Part shown: positions 20,640-32,124 of the stretch, piece by piece
Numbering within the stretch: position 1 is the stretch's first letter
How the letters are laid out: every line of letters starts with the position of its first letter
Assembly: GCA_020796225.1 (NCBI GenBank)
Contig: CM036755.1
Location: forward strand, 39,894,306-39,958,305
From: Arion vulgaris
Taxonomy: Eukaryota > Mollusca > Gastropoda > Stylommatophora > Arionidae
Reading direction: 5' to 3'
Length of the DNA stretch: 64,000 nucleotides
Translations under genes and position numbers: made by a program
Notes under the pieces: model-generated
Told to the model about the DNA's origin: nothing
The model's database searches: none
Seen by the model: only the letters and a program-made list of their open reading frames with translations

Positions 20640-21660
20640 ACTTTAAAGTTATTGGGAGACGGTTATCTCAGATCGATGGTGTTAGTTTATGTTCTCTATA
20701 TGGCTGGATTATTTGGTGAAGTTGAAGACTTCCGAGTGAGAAGGGAGACGGTTGTCTCAGACTATAGCATACGTGTTAACTATAATAAGACTTGTAACCT
20801 CTGTGATTGTCTCAGACCTGTCGCTGGGTCTGTCTCTACGTAGGTCTCTGTCTGATGTAGACTACACTTCCTGAATAGTCGAATCCTTCTGTGTGTGTCT
20901 CTTTACTCTTTCTGACTGGCGAATATTGACTGTTGAAGTCTAACTGTCTCAGGACTACCTACACTGGCTGTCCCTTTGGTCTGTCTCAGCCCCTCTGAAT
21001 CGCTGAATCAATCTGTTCTTTAGTGTTGTGTTCTCTAGATAGTATGTGTATCTCTTCTAGTCTGTCTGCTGGCGAATATTGACTGTGTGTGTCTCTTCAG
21101 TTCTAGACAACACTTCTTGACTAGTCAATTCTTTCTGTCTGTAACTGTCTCAGACTACCCTCACTGACTGTTCCTGGGTCTGTCTCTGCCTCAGTGCTCA
21201 TCTGCCAAGTGTCTTGCCTAAGTGTGTCAAGTGTGCTCTGCCAAGTGTCTCTGCAAGTGTGTCTAAAGTGTCTAAGTTTAAGTTGTGTCGATAAAGTGTC
21301 TAAAGTTGTCTCTTCACTATTTCTGTCTGTAACTGTCTCAGACTCAGACTACCTACTCTCTGTCCCTCTGTCTGAATGAGAATTGACTACCCTCACTGCC
21401 TGTCCCTGGGTACCTCTCTGTTCCTCTGTCTCCATCCGAATACGTCTCTCAAGTGTGTCTAAAGTTCTGTGAAGTTGTGTGAAGTTGTGTCGCTGAAGTG
21501 TCTAATGTTGTCTCTTCACTCTTTCTGTCTGTAACTGTCTCAGACTCAGACTACCTACTCTCTGTCCCTCTGTCTGAATGAGAATTGACTACCCTCACTG
21601 CCTGTCCTGGGTACTCTCTGTTCCTCTGTCTCTATCCGAATGCGTGTCTAATCTCCAAAG
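20640..21660. repeat. Degenerate CTGTCTC-rich duplicated region
   Basis: Segments with CTGTCTGTAACTGTCTCAG and TGACTACCCTCACTG recur at about 21135, 21320 and 21525. The last two define a roughly 205-bp duplication. Short AAGTGTGTCTAAAGT repeats lie between. No coding signal. Confidence 0.65.
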
Positions 21661-22070
21661 TGCATCCTATTTATCATATGGCATTTTCTCTTTGTTTTCA
21701 AATCAGTCATTGTCCTGTTAGTATATTTCTCACGGTCAAATCTAGTTGCTGGTTGGGAAAATCCCAGCTAATTTGATAATCGTGACCGGCAACTCACCTA
21801 TGGAAATTCCAGAAAACGAGAATACAATTAACCTCTCTGGCTCCAGGAAAGAAAAAAACAGGGCATAAATTTACTTCTAGTTAAGGAAAAGTCTCGTTGC
21901 TAATATATCTGGTCTGTAATTATACGTCTACAGACCAGGTACATGTTACCCTTTAATTGAAAAATACGTGCCTAGATGAAGCTTGGGACTAGGGAAAAAC
22001 CTGGTGTCATATTCCCTGCTACACTTTTACTTGCTAAATATGAACACAAGACCTACGTTTTATCGTCCGT
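21661..22070. other. No recognised feature
   Basis: Spacer. An imperfect hairpin (CTGGTCTG...CAGACCAG) occurs around 21910-21938. Confidence 0.4.
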
Positions 22071-22074
22071 CTCC

Positions 22075-22276
22075 GACAGGACTAGGAACTCGATCTCAAA
22101 CGTGCACGCCATAGCTCTGAAAGACATCGTTTGATAAACGTGATTTGTCAAAGAGGACCCACACCAATGCTACGGAGTTCGTGCACTGCAGCTGAGATCT
22201 TCCTGTGTAAGAAAGAAATCGGGACACACATTGTCACTCAGCGAAGTGCAATGATTATGGTCTTATCAATCAATCT
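22075..22276 (+). mobile_element. SINE-C 3' part
   Basis: GCTACGGAGTTCGTGCACTG, CAGCTGAGATCTTCCTGTG, then GCGAAGTGCAATGATTATGG and an ATCAATCA end. A rearranged piece of the body (inverted GAGATCGAGTTCCTAGTCC) precedes it at 22050-22100. Confidence 0.7.
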
Positions 22277-22289
22277 CAAAGATGATTGT

Positions 22290-22545
22290 TTCCATTTCAT
22301 CTTTTACTTGGCTTATTTTTTATGTTTCCCAAAAATATTTCTATTTCGTAAAAAAATATTTTGATGTCTTTAAATACAGGAGACATCCAGTTACATCTCA
22401 AACAATTCAACAATCTATTGATGTATTTGTTGTTGTAAATTTGTCTATACATCTCATACATCTACTTTCACACAAAAACTCATATAAACCACAGTCTATT
22501 ATTTACGTGTCTCATCTTTATCGTCGTCTACTGATCAGGCGCCAA
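22290..22545. repeat. Diverged duplicate of 19280-19530
   Basis: See 19280-19530. The two copies lie about 3 kb apart in direct orientation and each is next to a SINE-C, in opposite orientations. Confidence 0.65.
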
Positions 22546-22559
22546 AATGGTAATCATTT

Positions 22560-23140
22560 TTTGGATGTTATGACAGTTCTCTCTATAAATTATTCTCTTA
22601 AATAGAAACACTCACATTTTTTTTTTCAATTTCGATGTGGGCGTCGATAGCAATTTGATTGTTTAGAAGTTTCTTTTTTTTTTATTTTCTTATCTATATC
22701 ATTGCTATCTTTAACGCATCATCTTAGATGAACTACTTCAATTTATTTTAACCATTTTTATCAGAATTATTTATCTGTGTTGCTGTTTCATTACAAAATG
22801 TTATATCTTTTTTTATGACAAGGTTTGTGAGTGATTTTCATATTATATATTTAAGTTTGTATCAATAAAAATGTGGATGATATTTTGTGCTGATCAACTT
22901 CACTAAAGAATAAATGATTTATCTAAGAAACTAAGAAAGTATATAGACTACAATAAGAAATATACTGTGTAGAATTAGATTTGGAATATTATCAGAAGAA
23001 GTCTCGATGTAATCATCATAAATGTCGTGTTGTGGACGTCAAGAATAAATAAGATAGTAATATCAGAGGCGAAACAGTTCAGTGCGGAAATGTTGAATTT
23101 TTAAATAGACCTAGGAAATAGTTATTTGTCGATTGTTATT
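22560..23140. other. AT-rich spacer
   Basis: No element or exon recognised. Poly-T runs at about 22617 and 22674. Confidence 0.4.
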
Positions 23141-23148
23141 AGTTATTG

Positions 23149-23315
23149 CAGAGCCGTGCCGTGCTATGATACAGAGAGGCGGCCATATTAGTCGGTACCG
23201 TAAGGGAGCGGCATAAGCAACGGAATAGAATAAACTATTTTAAAGAAAAAAGCATTTAAGGGGCGGCAGTTCGACGACTTGCATCATACTGAGAAAATAT
23301 ACCGCACGGCCCCTG
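23149..23315. mobile_element. hAT-type MITE, 167 bp, perfect 8-bp TSD
   Basis: The left end CAGAGCCGTGCCGTGC pairs with the right end GCACGGCCCCTG. The flanks AGTTATTG (23141-23148) and AGTTATTG (23316-23323) are identical. CAG...CTG ends plus an 8-bp duplication are hAT hallmarks. Non-autonomous. Confidence 0.8.
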
Positions 23316-23399
23316 AGTTATTGGTTACTGAACCGACGCTATAGCACTCCCTGTCAGACTCGTAGGTGCTCAGTTTTTCCCCATTCTTTCTTCCTTTTT

Positions 23400-23765
23400 C
23401 TCTAATCCTGTTTTGCCTCACAGCGTCATGATAAAAAGAGATTTCTAGAACGGGCTGCTTTTATATGCGATTCATAAATAGTGTGTTTCGCTGCCTTTGT
23501 TATTTCTTAAGTCCACCTTTTGCGGGGACGGTCTTTTGCTTTGTATCCAATGTATTATACAAATTATATTACAGTAACATTGCTCTTTGACATGCAATGT
23601 ATGTTGGTAATCTGCTTATATGGCCGAACCAATTAATTTGTTGTTTCCTGATGAAGTTCAGTACTGATGTTGTACCCACTTTTTTCCTGATGTCTTTTTT
23701 TTAACGGTCTGTTCTGTCCAGGCGTGTCCAGCCAAGTCATTTTCTTGAGATCTCATCTCCGAATG
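23400..23765 (-). mobile_element. LINE C-terminal fragment
   Basis: Inverted copy of the LINE tail seen at 2090-2180 and 32125-32285: TTTTGCCTCACAGCG, AGAGATTTCTAGAACGGGC, CATAAATAGTGTG. The upstream coding part (TAATCTGCTTATATGGCCGA) matches 33775-34120. Confidence 0.65.
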
Positions 23766-23769
23766 ATGT

Positions 23770-24130
23770 CCACCCATTCCACTCGCATACTTCCAGATTC
23801 AATCATTTGAAACATATTCGACGAGTCTGATATGATAATTGTATGGGTAATCTGTTGCTCAGCCACCTATGACAGAGCCCTGGAGGCAGCGGTGATCTAC
23901 ATAGCCATGCTCAATGTCGTTGTCTCGAAAGCCCCGCAGTTCTCATGAAGTGTGCGACCGTTTCGTTGTGCTGAGTAAGCCCACGAAGATCTGGTGCCAC
24001 GATTGGCAGAGCCATCGGTGTAGATATTGACAAGTTTCGTGTCCAACGGCTTAGGCCACCATGTCTCTTCAAAACTATCTCCGCCTTCTGCTGTTAATCA
24101 GTTCTAACATAGATGTTTTGTCAAACTTCC
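23770..24130 (-). mobile_element. I-like LINE, RNase H N-terminal half
   Basis: The minus strand gives VNIYTDGSANRGTRSSWAYS, RNGRTLHENCGAFETTT, SRALS and IIISDSSNMFQMIESGSM. It keeps the first and third catalytic Asp. The Glu region (LSMAM) is followed by a stop. There is no GHxG half. Confidence 0.7.
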
Positions 24131-24189
24131 ATCCTACAACAACATCCTCATCCCTTGCATTATCTCATATCATCAAATACTTTGTCTTC

Positions 24190-24435
24190 TTCTTTGAACA
24201 CTCCATTACTTGTCAACCACTCTGTGTGATTTTTATGTGATCTGAGCCTAACAGCGATTGTACGTTGTGCCGATAATGCGCCTACAATTAGGCCAACACA
24301 TCCGATTTCTGCGCTGATTTTTATTTACTAGGGTAGCATCCCTAGAGCCTACATTAATCGCCTCTTACGACATGCATTGTAGTTTGCAGTGGTACTATTC
24401 TTTGCTTCCCCCTGTGAGCTCCGACACTACACGCG
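24190..24435 (-). mobile_element. SINE-B, inverted
   Basis: AACCACTCTGTGTGATTTTTA, TAGGCCAACACATCCGATTT, then CGCCTCTTACGACATGC and CTGTGAGCTCCGACACTAC. Its 5' terminus plus flanking DNA forms the following 89-bp array. Confidence 0.75.
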
Positions 24436-25090
24436 TGATCATCAAATACAATTTATGAGATGTCAAATGTAGTTTGCAGTGGTACTATTCTTTGCTTCCC
24501 CTGTGAGCCCCGAAACTACACGCGTGATCATCAAATACAATTTATGAGATGTCAAATGTAGTTTGCAGTGGTACTATTCTTTGCTTACCCTGTGAGCTCC
24601 GACACGACACGCGTGATCATCAAATACAATTTATGAGATGTCAAATGTAGTTTGCAGTGGTACTATTCTTTGCTTCCCCTGTGAGCTCCGACACTACACG
24701 CGTGATCATCAAATACTTCTTCTTCTTCTTCTTTGCGTTCGTTCTTTACGACCAATTATAATCACTCTTTGTGATATGTTTGATCTTTGCCAAGAACGTG
24801 TATACGTTGCACATTGGTTTGTAGGCCCCTAAACGTATCTACACGTTTAGGACACATGCATCCGATTTCAACCAAACCTCCTTAGTCGCCTCTTACGACA
24901 TGCGTGGCAGGTAACAGTGGTTCTATTCTTTACACCCCAAATTTGGGCCCCGGTAACCACTCGGGCGCATCAAATACAATTTATGAGATGTCAAATGTAG
25001 TTTGCAGTGGTACTATTCTTTGCTTCCCCTGTGAGCCCGAACTGCACGCGTGATCATCAAATACAATTTATGAGATGTCAAATGAATCAA
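24375..25090. repeat. 89-bp array of SINE-B end plus flank, split by a SINE-E
   Basis: The unit is about 89 bp: GTAGTTTGCAGTGGTACTAT, TCCGACACTACACGCGTGAT, then CAAATACAATTTATGAGATG. The first half is the SINE-B end, the second the flanking host DNA. Four units lie left of the 24717-24967 insertion and about one and a half to the right. Confidence 0.85.
24717..24967 (-). mobile_element. SINE-E insertion with 10-bp TSD
   Basis: 251 bp flanked by CATCAAATAC at 24707-24716 and 24968-24977. The inverted (GAA)n tail is at the left. It has the CGCCTCTTACGACATGCG core shared with SINE-B and a CACTCGGGCG end. It sits inside the 89-bp array. A second copy is at 49841-50102; a partial one is at 32750-32865. 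Confidence 0.85.
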
Positions 25091-25439
25091 TAAGTACATG
25101 ATAAGCTTCGATATTATTTTGGTCGGGTTGTCTGACAATTGTAACGGATTAGAAAAACCGATCACAAATCATGTCCATCATCAAAGAAGAGTGGGTATTC
25201 ATTCGTCCGGGGACTCGCAAATGTCATTTGATTAATCGAATTTAGACAACTTTTTATTCGACTTTTTGTATGATATACTTATATTTTGGATAGGATAGTC
25301 TGAGATATACACTTATCTTGTTTGTTAAGAAGAGGTTATGGTATGTTAGTGGTGATAGTTATAGACGTGTACTTTATTATGGAGATGATTAGAAGTATAA
25401 ATATTACTGCCGTGGGCAACATTCAATCAATCAAGTGTC

Positions 25440-25690
25440 ATACTTGCCGACGTAGGCGATCATGTATCTCCACAACTCTCTCTGCGTGGTGTCAATCATC
25501 TCTATGAGGTCGATCTTGTGTCAAACCATGATGTCAGGCCATCCAACATCTTCTCCCTCTGTCTTCTACGATCTCTCCTTCCCTAAATTGTACCTGTTGC
25601 CACTAAATGTTCTAAACCTTCTCATCGTATTATATGCCCAAAGAACCTTGATTGCCTTATTCGTTAAAAATTCGTTTCAAGTTGTGGGAA
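25440..25690 (-). mobile_element. LINE C-terminal fragment
   Basis: Same family as 55525-55930: CCGACGTAGGCGATCATGTA, ATCCAACATCTTCTCCCTCT, then inverted KIQG/RRQREKML-type coding and the H.MRR.GLEHLV segment. Confidence 0.65.
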
Positions 25691-25724
25691 AAATTAGCAT
25701 GATAAAATATGGTGTTGATTTGAA

Positions 25725-26285
25725 ATATCTGTGGAAGTATGGTGTAGATGGGGAAGCCAGCTGTGGAGGTTTGGTGTAGATGGGGAAGCCAGCTGGGGAG
25801 GTTTGGTGTAGATGGGGAGGCCAGCTGTGGAGGTTTGGTGTAGATGGGGAAGCCAGAAGTGGAGATATGGTGTAGATGGGGAAGCCAGCTGTGGAGGTTT
25901 GGTGTAGATGGAGAAGCCAGATGTGGAGGTTTGGTGTAGATGGGGAAGCCAGCTGTGGAGGTTTGGTGTAGATGGAGAAGCCAGCTGTGGATGTTTGGTG
26001 TAGATGGGGAAGCCATCTGTGGTTTGGTGTAGATGGGGAAGCCAGATGTGGTGATATGGTGTAGATGGGGGTAAACAGCTGTAGAAATATGGTGTAGATG
26101 GGGGTAAACAGCTGTAGAAATATGGTGTAGATAAGGTGAAAATCAGCTGTGACAATAAGGAGTAGATGGGGGAAAACAGCTGTGGCAATGCATTGTAGAT
26201 TGGGGAGGAACAGCTGTAAAATATGGTGTAGATGAGGGAAAAACAGCTGTGGCAATACATTGTAGGTTGGGGGAACAGCTTTGAA
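25725..26285. repeat. 32-bp tandem array
   Basis: About 17 units, GGTTTGGTGTAGATGGGG then AAGCCAGCTGTGGA, grading after about 26050 into a variant (GGGGTAAACAGCTGTAGAAA). All three minus frames stay open (SWLPHLHQTSTA repeats), so the ORFs there are artefacts. Confidence 0.9.
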
Positions 26286-26299
26286 AATATGGGCTAATG

Positions 26300-26735
26300 C
26301 TTAGGTCATGACCTTATGCAAAGGTGAGAAGGTCATAAAACATATGATATACTTACGAAACATGCAACTGAATGAGAAAACTCAAATGAACATAATTTGG
26401 GTGAGATTTCACTAAGAAAACAGATGTACAATAAAAATGATAAATCCCAAGAAATGTTAGTTCTTCTTGAGCTTCCAACACGAATTGAAATCCGAAATCT
26501 TATTTACTTGAGAAAAGTTGGAACATCAAAGAGTGTCCGATGCTGGGAAAAAGATATTCAATCAAATTCTTCAGAGGTGTCTAACAGAAAACTAGGTTTA
26601 AAAATGTGATAAGTAAACAAGGTTTTAATCTGTTCAAAAGAGAACAGTATTTACGTTTGAAGCCACGTCTGCTTTTGTTCTTAGTTTTGGTTTTAACAGA
26701 TCGATAATCTCCCTTTGATGTAGATAATGAATTAT
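26300..26735 (+). other. Unassigned segment with one short open frame
   Basis: A 70-codon frame from 26397 reads EMLVLLELPTRIEIRNLIYL and SVRCWEKDIQSNSSEV. I do not recognise it. There are no convincing splice sites and no neighbouring exon, so coding status is open. Confidence 0.2.
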
Positions 26736-26739
26736 GTTG

Positions 26740-27100
26740 TGTACATTTGAAATGCTTGAGGAAGGCGGTTGGGGTCACCAGAAAAGATAGACTACGAAAT
26801 GAGGACATCAGAAGCAGAGTGGGCATAACTTCATGCACCGAATACATTGAAAGACAATAAATGCAGTGGTTCAGAAATTTAATGAGAATGGAATACAACC
26901 AACCACCAATAACAGCATAAAATACAATGAGATCAGGTACTAGAGCTAAGGGAAGACCAAAAAATGATGGACAGATAATATCAAGACCACACTACATAAA
27001 CTTGGATATAACACAACAAGAGTGACTGATCTGGCCCTGGAACGCAAATTAAAGCTACCACCCCTATACTTAACAGCAAGAGTGGATAACCAATTCCATC
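26740..27100 (+). mobile_element. RTE-like LINE C-terminus (family of 45485 and 54783)
   Basis: Frames give CLRKAV-like, VTRKDRLRNEDIRSRVG, EYIERQ, LMRMEYNQPPIT and GTRAKGRPK, then RVDNQFHHPPGKR and TAA. The last codons merge directly into the 27-bp array. Confidence 0.8.
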
Positions 27101-29755
27101 ATCCACCTGGGAAAAGATAATTCCATCATCTACCTGGGGAAAGACAATTCCATCATCTACCTGGGGAAAGATAATTCCATCATCTACCTGGGGAAAGACA
27201 ATTCCATCATCTACCTGGGAAAAGATAATTCCATCATCTACCTGGGGAAAGACAATTTCATCATCTACCTGGGGAAAGATAATTCCATCATCTACCTGGG
27301 GAAAGACAATTCCATCATCTACCTGGGAAAGACAATTCCATCATCTACCTGGGAAAGACAATTCCATCATCTACCTGGGGAAAGACAATTCCATCATCTA
27401 CCTGGGGAAAGACAATTCCATCATCTACCTGGGGAAAGACAATTCCATCATCTACCTGGGAAAGACAATTCCATCATCTACCTGGGGAAAGACAATTTCA
27501 TCATCTACCTGGGGAAATACAATTCCATCATCTACCTGGGGAAAGACAATTCCATCATTCATCTGGGGAAAGATAATTCCATCATCTACCTGGGGAAAGA
27601 CAATTCCATCATTCATCTGGGGAAAGACAATTCCATCATCTACCTGGGGAAAGACAATTCCATCATCTACCTGGGGAAAGACAATTCCATCATCTACCTG
27701 GGAAAGACAATTCCATCATCTACCTGGGAAAGACAATTCCATCATCTACCTGGGAAAGACAATTCCATCATCTACCTGGGAAAGACAATTCCATCATCTA
27801 CCTGGGGAAAGACAATTCCATCATCTACCTGGGGAAAGACAATTTCATCATCTACCTGGGGAAATACAATTCCATCATCTACCTGGGGAAAGACAATTCC
27901 ATCATTCATCTGGGAAAGATAATTCCATCATTCATCTGGGAAAGACAATTCCATCATCTACCTGGGAAAGACAATTCCATCATCTACCTGGGGAAAGACA
28001 ATTCCATCATTCATCTGGGGAAAGATAATTCCATCATCTACCTGGGGAAAGACAATTTCATCATCTACCTGGGGAAAGATAATTCCATCATTCACCTGGG
28101 GAAAGATAATTCCATCATCTACCTGGGGAAAGACAATTTCATCATCTACCTGGGGAAAGATAATTCCATCATTCACCTGGGGAAAGATAATTCCATCATC
28201 TACCTGGGGAAAGACAATTCCATCATCTACCTGGGAAAGACAATTCCATCATCTACCTGGGGAAAGACAATTCCATCATCTACCTGGGGAAATACAATTC
28301 CATCATCTACCTGGGGAAAGACAATTCCATCATTCATCTGGGGAAAGATAATTCCATCATCTACCTGGGGAAAGACAATTCCATCATCTACCTGGGAAAG
28401 ACAATTCCATCATCTACCTGGGGAAAGACAATTCCATCATCTACCTGGGGAAATACAATTCCATCATCTACCTGGGGAAAGACAATTACATCATTCATCT
28501 GGGAAAGATAATTCCATCATCTACCTGGGAAAGACAATTCCATCATCTACCTGGGAAAGACAATTCCATCATCTACCTGGGAAAGACAATTCCATCATCT
28601 ACCTGGGGAAAGACAATTTCATCATCTACCTGGGGAAAGACAATTTCATCATCTACCTGGGGAAAGATAATTCCATCATTCACCTGGGGAAAGATAATTC
28701 CATCATCTACCTGGGGAAAGACAATTCCATCATCTACCTGGGGAAAGACAATTCCATCATCTACCTGGGGAAAGATAATTCCATCATTCACCTGGGGAAA
28801 GATAATTCCATCATCTACCTGGGGAAATACAATTCCATCATTCACCTGGGGAAAGACAATTCCATCATTCATCTGGGGAAAGACAATTCCATCATCTACC
28901 TGGGGAAAGATAATTCCATCATCTACCTGGGGAAAGACAATTCCATCATCTACCTGGGGAAAGACAATTCCATCATCTACCTGGGGAAAGATAATTCCAT
29001 CATTCACCTGGGGAAAGATAATTCCATCATCTACCTGGGGAAAGATAATTCCATCATCTACCTGGGGAAAGACAATTTCATCATCTACCTGGGGAAATAC
29101 AATTCCATCATTCACCTGGGGAAAGATAATTCCATCATCTACCTGGGGAAATACAATTTCATCATCTATCTGGGGAAAGATAATTCCATCATCTACCTGG
29201 GGAAAGATAATTCCATCATTCACCTGGGGAAAGATAATTCCATCATCTACCTGGGGAAATACAATTCCATCATTCACCTGGGGAAAGATAATTCCATCAT
29301 CTACCTGGGAAATACATTTCATCATCTACCTGGGGAAAGATAATTCCATCATCTACCTGGGGAAAGATAATTCCATCATCTACCTGGGGAAAGATAATTT
29401 CATCATCTACCTGGGGAAAGATAATTTCATCATCTACCTGGGGAAAGATAATTTCATCATCTACCTGGGGAAAGATAATTACATCATCTACCTGGGGAAA
29501 GACAATTACATCATCTACCTGGGAAAAGACAATTCCATCATCTACCTGGGGAAAGACAATTCCATCATTCATCTGGGGAAAGACAATTCCATCATTCACC
29601 TGGGGAAATACAATTCCATCATCTACCTGGGGAAATACAATTTCATCATCTACCTGGGAAAAGATAATTACATCATCTACCTGGGAAAAGATAATTACAT
29701 CATCTACCTGGGGAAAGACAATTCCATCATCTATCTGGGGAAAGGCAATAGACAA
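27093..29755. repeat. 27-bp array, about 98 units, grown from a LINE ORF end
   Basis: The unit is CAATTCCATCATCTACCTGG then GGAAAGA, with 26-bp units where GGGG is GGG. In the LINE's own frame it reads QFHHLPGER, which are the last codons of the LINE (single copies: VDNQYHHQSGERQ at 46674 and VDNQFYHPFGERQ at 55397). A C/T change (GACAAT/GATAAT) creates in-frame TAA in many units. The minus strand reads FPQVDDGII repeats with long spurious frames. The array ends in GGGGAAAGGCAATAGAC, the single-copy LINE end. Confidence 0.95.
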
Positions 29756-29844
29756 TATCAGGGAATCTCGACTTGGTATGTTTAGCTGTGACGTAGAACG
29801 CAAATACGACGCAACAGAAGAAAGGATACAATACAAAGACAGAC

Positions 29845-29990
29845 ATTACTTTAAATTTGACAAGGGCATGTTTTACTTTAAGTTTGACAAGGGCATGTTT
29901 TACTTTAAGTTTGACAAGGGCATGTTTTACTTTAAATTTGACAAGGGTATGTATTACTTTAAGTTTGACAAGGGCATGTTTTTTGTTGGT
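29845..29990. repeat. 27-bp repeats, 5 units
   Basis: The unit is TACTTTAAGTTTGACAAGGG then CATGTTT (YFKFDKGMF on the plus strand). It is unrelated in sequence to the preceding 27-bp array despite the equal length. It sits between that array and the next LINE. Confidence 0.85.
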
Positions 29991-30019
29991 GAATTGAATG
30001 ATTAACCAACAAAATGTTC

Positions 30020-30480
30020 TGACAGCAAACAAAAGAGGATCAACAGTATTTTTATACTTACTTTGTGTTACCAGAGCCAAACATGGACAATGAGTAAAGC
30101 GAAGGCACAAAAATAACTACATGTGAAATACGGAGCCTGCGAGAAGTTACCAACAACACCAGACAAGACAGTCACCAACTTCAGCATAAGAAAGAAAGTT
30201 GGTACAGAACCTTGCTTGAATTACATTGAGAAGCAAAGAAAGAAGTAGTCTGGCCACTTAAAAAGAATTCACCCAAACTACACAGTATACAGAGTCCTCT
30301 ACAACAGAACATCAGGAAAGAAGGCGAGAGGAAGACCACGAAAAGATGGTTAGATGGCATAGTAGAATCCTGTCAAAGAGCAAAAATAACAATCACCCAA
30401 GCCACCAGAACAGCGCAAGACAAAAACAGAAAACCACGACACTGGGCAACAACACGGTAGCAGTGTGACGACAAAAGAAG
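30020..30480 (+). mobile_element. LINE C-terminus with GAA tail
   Basis: Frames: CVTRAKHGQ / SQTWTM, NYIEKQRKK, SGHLKRIHPNYTVYRVLYN, RTSGKKARGRPRKRW, RTAQDKNRKPRHWATT, then CAGTGTGACGACAAAAG and (GAA)n. Its last 51 bp is the unit triplicated at 560-712. Confidence 0.75.
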
Positions 30481-30489
30481 AAGAAGACG

Positions 30490-30830
30490 AATTGAATGAT
30501 TGATAAGGTTATCATCATATCACTTCGGTGAACAAGCATGTGTGTTCTAATCGCATTATTACACAGGAAGATTTCAGCGAGACGTCATTAACTCTTTAGC
30601 ACCAACGAGAGTCAAATTTTGAAGAGAGCAAAAATATGTGTAGACAATTGATCTGAAAATTTTTAATAAGTTTATCCCGTGCAACCGTTTTGTGTCCTTC
30701 CTTACCTATTATCTACTGTCTTGAGTTCTTTAAAGTGATCAACTTGAACATGAGATCTACTTTTCATAGTCCATCTCTGATATGACTAGGAACTCGATCT
30801 CATCTACATTGAGATAAGAGGTCACTGAAA
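30490..30830 (-). mobile_element. SINE-C, inverted, decayed
   Basis: ATTGATTGATAAGG tail, CACTTCGGTGAACAAGCATG, ACACAGGAAGATTTCAG, then ATATGACTAGGAACTCGATC. Many substitutions. Confidence 0.65.
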
Positions 30831-31032
30831 GAATATCACGATGGCTGCACGCGGTATCGAACTGAATACCTTGGAGCAAGAGGCAGGCACATTACTTCCA
30901 CACTACAGAAACAAAATATATTGTTACTGCTGTTGTTCAAAAACATTTTTATAACTCGTTTCAAAATTCATGAACATACTAAGGTTTAATTTGTACGAAA
31001 TCTACCTGATGCATAACAGTAATTTTTTTCAG

Positions 31033-31076
31033 GCTTATATACCTCACGACCTTACGAATTCATGTTTAACTAATTG
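31033..31076 (+). CDS. Possible 44-nt exon, weak
   Basis: The acceptor GTAATTTTTTTCAG and donor TTG|GTAGGT enclose AYIPHDLTNSCLTN in the only open frame (phase 0 in, phase 2 out). It does not join in frame to the proposed exon at 42552. No homology is recognised; it may be chance. Confidence 0.15.
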
Positions 31077-31289
31077 GTAGGTAGCTTGCTTGATGCAAAA
31101 AAAACGGTTTGTTTTCAAATTTAATTTTGCATACGCAAAACTAACTAACTAACTAACAACAAAAAGATCATCAAAGTTTAGAATTTACAGTAATACACAA
31201 AATGGTCTCGAGTGTTTGCACAGGCGAATCCCTATTACATATTATAAAAAGCAATGGGGCATATTGAGCAAATGATACCTTCCACTTTT

Positions 31290-31650
31290 ATCAGTGATGT
31301 TTTTCCAGAGATCTCTGATCTCAGTGTAGGTTAGATCGAGTTCCTAGTCCTATCGGAGACGGACGATAAAACGTAGATTCGTGTTCAATTTGAGCTCGTA
31401 AAAGAACCCGTGGCAGGTCAAAATCGAGAAGATCAGGCTGGAAAACCGCTGCCAGGGAAAAATTCATTAGAAAAGATTACAAATAAAATTCCTACATAAA
31501 TTCCTACCATCTTCAAAATTACATCGGGACCCCCGCCGGTGCTACGGAGTTCGTGCACTGCAGATGAGATCTTCCTGTGTAAGAAAGAGATCGGAGCATA
31601 CATGGTTACTCACCGAAGTGTAATGATGATGGTCCTATCAATAAGCAAAT
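31290..31650 (+). mobile_element. SINE-C, 5'-truncated
   Basis: CCAGAGATCTCTGATCTCAG, GATCGAGTTCCTAGTCC, GATCAGGCTGGAAAACCGCT, CGGTGCTACGGAGTTCGTG, AAGAGATCGGAGCATACATG, ending at TCCTATCAATAAG. The tRNA-like head is absent. Confidence 0.8.
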
Positions 31651-31770
31651 GCGGCTCTGCAACAACCTCAGATACAACATCGGATATGAGGCGCAGGAGA
31701 ACGAGCTTCGCAAAAGACAGAACACACAATACCCACATGTCAAATCGTGATCAAGTATCTATATATCTAT

Positions 31771-32065
31771 CTATCGATCTATCGATATCCTTGTTGTGTC
31801 CCGATGGACACATAAGGCTTCCACAAGAGACTTCCACTGTTGCCGTTCTGCTGCCTTTTTACCAACCATCTCCCACGTCAGGCCACACTCCTTCAACCAT
31901 CTCTCTCCACCGTTCTTCTCCATATTTCCTTTGGACGTCCAGGCCTTCTCTTCGCATCCGCTGTCCATCTGAGAGCTGTCCTAATCAATGCCCTTACTGG
32001 CATACGATATACATGTCCAATCCACCTCCATCTTCGTCTCTTAATGATGTTCTCCAAAGATGCAC
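31771..32065 (-). mobile_element. RTE-like LINE C-terminus, almost uninterrupted
   Basis: The minus strand runs RRRWRWIGHVYRMPVRALIR, TALRWTADAKRRPGRPKEIW, RRTVERWLKECGLTWEM, QQWKSLVEALCVHRDTTRIS. Only the extreme C-terminus is present; the RT domain is absent. A decayed copy lies at 12180. Confidence 0.8.
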
Positions 32066-32124
32066 AGTTCGCTCGTTACAAAAGCTCCTCATTTATTATG
32101 GTATTTGGCCTGAAAATGTGCAGG

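Noticed and set aside
20652..20843. 63-codon plus ORF with Cys residues
   Set aside because: Falls in degenerate CTGTCTC-rich repeats; no homology or splice evidence.
25657..26260. Minus ORFs with Pro-rich HLHQTSTAGFP repeats
   Set aside because: All three frames of the 32-bp array are open; no independent evidence of translation.
28573..29836. Minus-strand ORFs of 179 and 250 codons with FPQVDDGII repeats
   Set aside because: Antisense of the 27-bp array derived from a LINE end. No start context, splice sites or flanking coding sequence.
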